Shown piece by piece: positions 8,961 to 12,573 of a DNA stretch of 12,573 nucleotides. The notes under the pieces were generated by a model that worked only from the letters and a program-made list of their open reading frames with translations, had not been told where the DNA came from and ran no database searches. Origin of the DNA: Pseudomonadota bacterium (lineage in GTDB: Bacteria; Myxococcota; Myxococcia; Myxococcales; Vulgatibacteraceae); the NCBI GenBank assembly GCA_023436385.1, contig JAEZJH010000610.1, positions 1-12,573 of the forward strand. The letters are read 5' to 3'. Position 1 is the first letter of the stretch; every line of letters starts with the position of its first letter. The position numbers and the translations under genes are program-made.

Positions 8961-10334
8961 ATGGACGAACTGCTGAAGCGATTCTCGGAGCAGGCGCCGG
9001 TCGCGGTGATGGCGCGACTGGGCCTCCAGCGGGCGATTGGCCCGGAGTGGGTCGACCAGGTCTTCGAGGACCACAGCAAGACCCAGTACACGCGCGAGCT
9101 GATGTTCTCGACCGTGATCGAGCTGATGTCGCTGGTGGCGCTGGGGACACGGCCTTCGCTGCACGCCGCTGCGCAGAAGATGAAGGAGAACCTTCCGGTC
9201 TCCCTCACCGCTCTCTACGACAAGGTCAATCGCGTCGAGCCCGCGGTGGTGCGCGCCCTGGTCAGTGGTAGCGCCGAGCGACTCGCCCCGGTCATGACAC
9301 GGCTGCGCAAGGGCACGCCCCCGACGTTGCCGGGCTGGCGCGTGCGCATCGTCGATGGCAACCATCTGCCTGCAAGCGAGAAGCGCATCGCCGCCTTGCG
9401 TGGGTTCCGCGGCGCCGCGCTGCCGGGCCACTCGCTTGTCATCTACGACCCGGACGTCGATCAGGTGATCGACCTGATTCCCTGCGAGGACGGCCACGCG
9501 AGCGAACGCGGACTGCTACCGCCAGCTCTCGCGGCGGCTGGGAAAGGCCAGCTGTGGATGGGCGACCGCCACTTCTGCACCTCGCCGGCGATTCGCTTGG
9601 CCACGGCCCGCGGCGCAGCCGTGCTGTTTCGCGAGCACGGCGCGCATCCGAAGCCAGCCTCCGCGGGCACCAGGCGCGAGATCGGCCGCGTGCCGACGGG
9701 CTTGGTGTACGAGGAGCCCGTCGAATTGCCGTCCACGAAGGACGAGCCTGCGCTCGCCATGCGGCGAGTCGAGATCGTGCTCGACACGCCCACGCGTGAC
9801 GGCGACACCACCATCCGCCTGCTCACGACGCTCCCGAAGAGGGTCAAGGCCAAGGCGGTCGCACAGCTCTACCGGGAGCGCTGGTCGATCGAGGGACTCT
9901 TCGGCCGGCTGGAAGCAGCGCTGAAGAGCGAGGTCAGGACGCTGGGCCAGCCCCGCGCGGCGTTGCTGACCTTCGGCACGGCGGTGGTGGCGTACAACGT
10001 CCTCGCCGTCATCCAGGCGGCCATCGCAGCCGCACACGACCTCGACGCCGCGGGGATCCAGGTCTCGACCTTCTATGTGGCCGACGACGTCCGCAGCGAC
10101 TACCGCGGAATGCTCATCGCCATCCCAGCCGCGCGGTGGGCCGAGTTCGACGCGCAGTCTCCAGCCGTCCTCGCGCGCACCCTCGTCACCATCGCGGCCA
10201 ATCTCGATCCCAGAACCGTCCGGAAGCACCCTCGCGGGCCCAAGCCCAAGGTCGTGAAGGGCTACGCGCCCAGGTCAAGCGTCCAGCGCCACGTCTCCAC
10301 CGCCAAGGTCCTGCGCGACGGGCGGATTCGATGA
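8961..10334 (+). CDS. IS4-family DDE transposase
   Basis: A 457-residue transposase that cuts and joins the IS ends. The N-terminal part (about 1-115) is the predicted DNA-binding region. The catalytic triad is visible: Asp132 in Arg-Ile-Val-Asp-Gly-Asn-His-Leu, Asp202 in Trp-Met-Gly-Asp-Arg-His-Phe, and Glu311 in Tyr-Arg-Glu-Arg-Trp-Ser-Ile-Glu. The family signature Y-x2-R-x3-E is present as Tyr304, Arg307 and Glu311, but the Lys usually found seven residues on is Glu318. The start has AAGGGAG eight bases upstream, partly inside a hairpin. The stop codon lies within the right inverted repeat. Codon choice differs visibly from the neighbours, with fewer CGG Arg codons and more mixed third positions, as expected for a transferred element. 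The gene appears intact. I do not assign an IS4 subgroup or named element. Confidence 0.94.
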   Translation: MDELLKRFSEQAPVAVMARLGLQRAIGPEWVDQVFEDHSKTQYTRELMFSTVIELMSLVALGTRPSLHAAAQKMKENLPVSLTALYDKVNRVEPAVVRALVSGSAERLAPVMTRLRKGTPPTLPGWRVRIVDGNHLPASEKRIAALRGFRGAALPGHSLVIYDPDVDQVIDLIPCEDGHASERGLLPPALAAAGKGQLWMGDRHFCTSPAIRLATARGAAVLFREHGAHPKPASAGTRREIGRVPTGLVYEEPVELPSTKDEPALAMRRVEIVLDTPTRDGDTTIRLLTTLPKRVKAKAVAQLYRERWSIEGLFGRLEAALKSEVRTLGQPRAALLTFGTAVVAYNVLAVIQAAIAAAHDLDAAGIQVSTFYVADDVRSDYRGMLIAIPAARWAEFDAQSPAVLARTLVTIAANLDPRTVRKHPRGPKPKVVKGYAPRSSVQRHVSTAKVLRDGRIR

Positions 10335-10348
10335 CCTTGAAAGGGATG
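10333..10348 (-). repeat. Right terminal inverted repeat of the IS
   Basis: On the minus strand it reads CATCCCTTTCAAGGTC, with a single difference from the left end at position 14. It overlaps the last two bases of the transposase stop codon, a compact arrangement common in small elements. Confidence 0.9.
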
Positions 10349-10359
10349 GGTCTAAAGGG
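10349..10359 (+). repeat. Right copy of the IS target-site duplication
   Basis: GGTCTAAAGGG, identical to 8830-8840. It preserves a second copy of the recA stop codon context outside the element. The sequence continuing at 10360 (CGTCGCC) is the original downstream flank of recA. Confidence 0.9.
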
Positions 10360-10437
10360 CGTCGCCTCTCCCCGTCTCGACGGCCGGCGCCATCGCGCCG
10401 CGGTGGCGGCGGCCGTGCCGGGAAGCCGCCGCCTCCG

Positions 10438-10462
10438 CCCGCCCGCCCCGTCCGCGGGCGGG
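10438..10462 (+). terminator. Hairpin, probably the native recA terminator
   Basis: CCCGCCCGC (10438-10446) pairs perfectly over nine bases with GCGGGCGGG (10454-10462) around a 7-base loop. The tail TGTATCC is only slightly T-rich. In the pre-insertion sequence it would lie about 80 bases after the recA stop, a normal terminator position; it is now about 1.6 kb away. It also precedes the cysteine-rich gene. Confidence 0.4.
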
Positions 10463-10463
10463 T

Positions 10464-10481
10464 GTATCCGGACCCGAATAC
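10464..10481 (+). promoter_or_regulatory. Imperfect palindrome upstream of the cysteine-rich gene
   Basis: GTATCCGG-AC-CCGAATAC is an 8+8 dyad with one mismatch, about 98 bases before the ATG at 10579. It is A/T-richer than its surroundings and fits the size of a repressor operator. No binding protein can be named. The remaining gap (10482-10578) shows no clear -35/-10 pair. Confidence 0.25.
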
Positions 10482-10578
10482 GGAACCATCACCCGGTGGT
10501 GCTCCGGAGATCGACGCCGCCTGCAAACCGATCCAGACTTCGCTCGTTCGGCCGGTGGACGGCCGGGGAGGTACGAAG

Positions 10579-11523
10579 ATGAGGAGCGGACTTGCAGCTG
10601 GGGTGCTGGGGCTCGCGGTATTCGTCGCCGCTCCCGCCGCCGCGGCCCTGCCGGATGGGATCTTCGCCGACGAATGCACCACCGACGCCGACTGCGCCGC
10701 CGGGCTCGCCTGCCGCACGCAGACCTGGGAGGAGTGCACGGCCGTCGTCGACACCGGGGAGGAGTACGAGGAGGAGTGCGTCGAGGTATCGGCGCAGGTG
10801 TGCTCCCTGAAGGAATGCACCGCCGACTCCGACTGCTCCGGAAACACCTCGTGCGTGGTGGTGTACGAGGACGACTGTGGCGACGAGGTGTATCCCGAAT
10901 TGCCCGATACCGGCGGCGGGGGGCCGCGCGGTCTCGACAAGGAACCGTGCGAGCCCGCGATCTACTCGTTCTGCATCCCGCCTTTCCTCGAGCCGTGTAA
11001 TGCCGACGCCGATTGCGGCCCCGGGTTCGTCTGCGAGCCGGACCTCGAGTGCGAGTCCACCGCGGAGGGGGAGAACTGCCAGGAGATCTGGCCGGGCTCG
11101 TGCGACGTGGTGGAGATCCCCTGCACCACCGACGCCCAGTGCGGCGCGGGTCTCGTCTGCGAGGACGTCACCGAGCTGATGTGTGGAGGAGAGGGAGGGG
11201 AGGGCGGCACCGGGCCCGGGGACGAGCCGGTCGACCCCGACGGCGAGTCCGGTGGCGGCACGGGTGACGAGGACGAGGAGTGGTCCGGGGAGGAGTGCGA
11301 GGAGCTCTCCCTCTGCCTGCCTCCCGACCTGATCGCCTGGGCCAAGGCCGTCGGCGCCACCGCCGGTGCGGGCGACGACAAGGGCACCTACTACGAGAGC
11401 CTCGATCCCGGGGCCAACGACGGCGGCGGCGGCGGCAGCGGGAGCAGCGGCTGCGCCGCCGGCGGGGCCGGCCTCTCGCTCCTCGGCCTCCTCGGCGTCG
11501 CCCTGCTCCTGCGCCGTCGCTGA
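10579..11523 (+). CDS. Secreted cysteine-rich protein with MYXO-CTERM-like anchor
   Basis: A 314-residue exported protein. Residues 1-23 form a signal peptide (Met-Arg-Ser-Gly, hydrophobic core, Ala-Ala-Ala). The body holds 24 cysteines in four modules of six, each opening with the exact spacing C-x5-C-x5-C: Cys33/39/45, 80/86/92, 140/146/152 and 182/188/194. Three further cysteines close each module. The openings read Cys-Thr/Asn-x-Asp-Ala-Asp-Cys-like, a pattern frequent in myxobacterial secreted proteins. A Gly/Asp/Glu-rich linker occupies about 203-238. The C terminus is Gly-rich, then Ser-Gly-Cys292, a hydrophobic helix and a final Arg-Arg-Arg, the MYXO-CTERM layout, whose Cys is taken as the processing and lipid-anchoring point. 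It is likely displayed on the cell surface. The ATG at 10579 is chosen because GGGGAGG precedes it and a signal peptide follows at once; 39 extra upstream codons from 10462 would spoil that. Function unknown; not recognised beyond this architecture. Confidence 0.85.
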   Translation: MRSGLAAGVLGLAVFVAAPAAAALPDGIFADECTTDADCAAGLACRTQTWEECTAVVDTGEEYEEECVEVSAQVCSLKECTADSDCSGNTSCVVVYEDDCGDEVYPELPDTGGGGPRGLDKEPCEPAIYSFCIPPFLEPCNADADCGPGFVCEPDLECESTAEGENCQEIWPGSCDVVEIPCTTDAQCGAGLVCEDVTELMCGGEGGEGGTGPGDEPVDPDGESGGGTGDEDEEWSGEECEELSLCLPPDLIAWAKAVGATAGAGDDKGTYYESLDPGANDGGGGGSGSSGCAAGGAGLSLLGLLGVALLLRRR

Positions 11524-11548
11524 CCTGTTCGCAGGCGGTCATCGCGCC

Positions 11549-11577
11549 CGCCGGGGGGAGTGCGCACGTCCCCGGCG
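11549..11577 (+). terminator. Terminator-like hairpin between the cysteine-rich gene and argC
   Basis: CGCCGGGG (11549-11556) pairs perfectly with CCCCGGCG (11570-11577); the 13-base loop itself contains the palindrome GTGCGCAC. TCCCTT follows. It starts 26 bases after the stop codon, which suits termination of the cysteine-rich gene before argC. Confidence 0.45.
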
Positions 11578-11582
11578 TCCCT

Positions 11583-11588
11583 TAGGCT
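11583..11588 (+). promoter_or_regulatory. Candidate -10 element for argC
   Basis: TAGGCT, preceded by T as in the similar site before the DUF2804 gene, lies 25 bases before the argC ATG. The predicted start point would be near 11595, leaving a leader of about 20 bases. The hairpin at 11549-11577 would overlap the -35 zone, and no -35 match is clear. Weak evidence. Confidence 0.25.
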
Positions 11589-11613
11589 CCCCACCTCTCG
11601 CCAGGGGGTGGGG

Positions 11614-12573
11614 ATGAAGATCGGAGCCGCCGTCGTCGGCGTCACCGGCTACACCGGGGCGGAGCTGATCCGGCTCCTGGCCGGACACCCGACGTTCGAG
11701 TTGGTCGCAGCGATCGGCCGGAGCGAGGCAGGCCGGCCGCTGGCCTCGCTCTTTCCGCAGCTCTACGCCACCCGCCTCCGCGACCTCCGGATCGAACCCT
11801 TCGATCCCGTCGCGGTGGCGGCGCGGGCCGGCGTCGCCTTCCTGGCGCTGCCCCACGGCGCCGGCGCCCTCCACGCCCGGCCCCTGCTCGAGCGTGGCGT
11901 GCGGGTGATCGATCTCTCCGCCGACTTCCGGCTGCGGGACCTCGCCTCCTTCCGGGAGTTCTACGGCGAGCACCACGCCTCCGACCTCCTCCCGACCGCG
12001 GTCTACGGCTTGCCGGAGCTGCACCGGGCCTCGCTGCCCGCGGCCTCGCTGGTGGCGGCCCCGGGTTGCTACGTCACCGCGGTGGTCCTGGGGGCCGCCG
12101 CTCCCTTCGCCCTGGGCCTCGCCGATCCCGCGGCCGGGGTGATCGCCGACTGCAAGTCGGGCGTCTCCGGCGCCGGCCGATCGCCCGCCGTCGGCTCGCT
12201 CCTCCCCGAGGCCGGCGAGGGCCTCGCGGCCTACAACCCCGCGGCCCACCGCCACCGGCCGGAGATCGAGCAGGAGCTGGCCCACCTCGCGGGGCGGCCG
12301 GTGCGCCTCACCTTCGTGCCCCACCTGGCGCCGATGAGCCGCGGGATCCTGGCCACGCTCTACCTCGAGCCCACCGCCGCCGGTGGGCAGCTCGACACCG
12401 CCGGCCTGGTGGCGCGACTCGCGGAGCACTGGGCCGGCGAGCCGTTCGTGCGGGTACTGCCGCCCGGCGAGCTCCCCTCCACCGCCCACGTCCGCGGCTC
12501 CAACGTCTGCCTGATCGGCGCGGGGGTCGCCCGCCGCGCCCGCCGGCGGATCGTGGTCCCCGCCCGCGACACC
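11614..12573 (+). CDS. argC: N-acetyl-gamma-glutamyl-phosphate reductase (3' end outside window)
   Basis: The frame runs open for 320 codons from ATG 11614 to the last base with no stop; complete ArgC proteins are usually near 340-350 residues, so some 20-30 are missing. ArgC reduces N-acetyl-glutamyl-phosphate to the semialdehyde with NADPH, the third step of arginine and ornithine synthesis, in the cytoplasm. The NADP-binding loop Gly-Val-Thr-Gly-Tyr-Thr-Gly is at 9-15. The catalytic cysteine is Cys152 in Ala-Pro-Gly-Cys-Tyr-Val-Thr-Ala. Other family segments are Asp-Leu-Ser-Ala-Asp-Phe-Arg-Leu (100-107), Tyr-Gly-Leu-Pro-Glu-Leu (131-136), Lys-Ser-Gly-Val-Ser-Gly-Ala-Gly (from about 183) and, nearer the end, Phe-Val-Pro-His-Leu-Ala-Pro-Met-Ser-Arg-Gly. 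AGGGGG lies five bases before the ATG. It is preceded by a hairpin, so it probably starts its own transcript. Whether other arg genes follow cannot be seen. Confidence 0.95.
   Translation, partial: MKIGAAVVGVTGYTGAELIRLLAGHPTFELVAAIGRSEAGRPLASLFPQLYATRLRDLRIEPFDPVAVAARAGVAFLALPHGAGALHARPLLERGVRVIDLSADFRLRDLASFREFYGEHHASDLLPTAVYGLPELHRASLPAASLVAAPGCYVTAVVLGAAAPFALGLADPAAGVIADCKSGVSGAGRSPAVGSLLPEAGEGLAAYNPAAHRHRPEIEQELAHLAGRPVRLTFVPHLAPMSRGILATLYLEPTAAGGQLDTAGLVARLAEHWAGEPFVRVLPPGELPSTAHVRGSNVCLIGAGVARRARRRIVVPARDT

Larger units (their letters stand above)
8841..10348 (+). mobile_element. Complete IS4-family insertion sequence, about 1.51 kb
   Basis: The element is bounded by inverted repeats at 8841-8856 and 10333-10348 and flanked by perfect 11-base direct repeats. 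It carries one intact transposase gene (8961-10334) on the plus strand, co-directional with recA. The intact ends, intact gene and perfect duplication point to a recent, probably still active insertion. The 120 bases before the gene contain a hairpin over the ribosome binding site. Joining the flanks at the duplication restores a continuous recA 3' region running into the sequence at 10360. Confidence 0.92.

Noticed and set aside
8841..10348. A larger composite transposon or genomic island around the IS
   Set aside because: Only one element with one target duplication is present and both flanks rejoin into ordinary chromosomal sequence.
10462..10578. A 39-residue upstream extension of the cysteine-rich protein
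   Set aside because: It would place the signal peptide internally and lacks a ribosome binding site; ATG 10579 has GGGGAGG.
11539..12489. A 316-codon minus-strand frame opposite argC
   Set aside because: Antisense shadow. The plus strand encodes ArgC with its NADP loop and catalytic cysteine.

Overview
The window is a GC-rich chromosomal segment, most likely from a Myxococcota bacterium (class once called Deltaproteobacteria). The clearest lineage clues are a secreted cysteine-rich protein ending in a MYXO-CTERM-like tail (small-residue stretch, Cys, hydrophobic helix, Arg cluster) and a recA promoter carrying a site close to the Myxococcus xanthus LexA motif as I remember it. Species cannot be fixed from the sequence.

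Layout, left to right. 1-57: probable tail of an upstream gene and its intrinsic terminator. 140-838: stand-alone LON substrate-binding-domain protein. 839-1339: a 501-base gap ending in a possibly structured leader. 1340-3886: hppA, a membrane H+-pumping pyrophosphatase of a divergent clade with the lysine that marks K+ independence. 3951-5834: kup, a K+ uptake permease 64 bases downstream on the same strand. 5862-6248 (minus strand): small lipoprotein, convergent with kup. 6445-7470: DUF2804 protein. 7739-8836: recA behind a recognisable SOS-type promoter. 8841-10348: a complete IS4-family insertion sequence inserted at the recA stop codon, with inverted repeats and an 11-base target duplication. 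10579-11523: the secreted protein with four six-cysteine modules. 11614 to the window end: argC, cut off by the window edge.

Functional reading. hppA and kup form a plausible bioenergetic pair: pyrophosphate hydrolysis adds to the proton gradient and Kup uses it for K+ accumulation. recA is conventional, but the IS now lies between it and its likely native terminator, co-directional with the transposase, so SOS transcription may run into the element. The transposase ribosome binding site is buried in a hairpin, which would blunt the effect of such read-through. The remaining genes are mostly housekeeping or poorly characterised single genes.

I see no CRISPR array, defence island, tRNA, rRNA, prophage or biosynthetic cluster. 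No clear new multi-gene system is visible. The best leads are the six-cysteine-module surface protein, the hppA leader and hppA-kup pairing, and the recA/IS junction.
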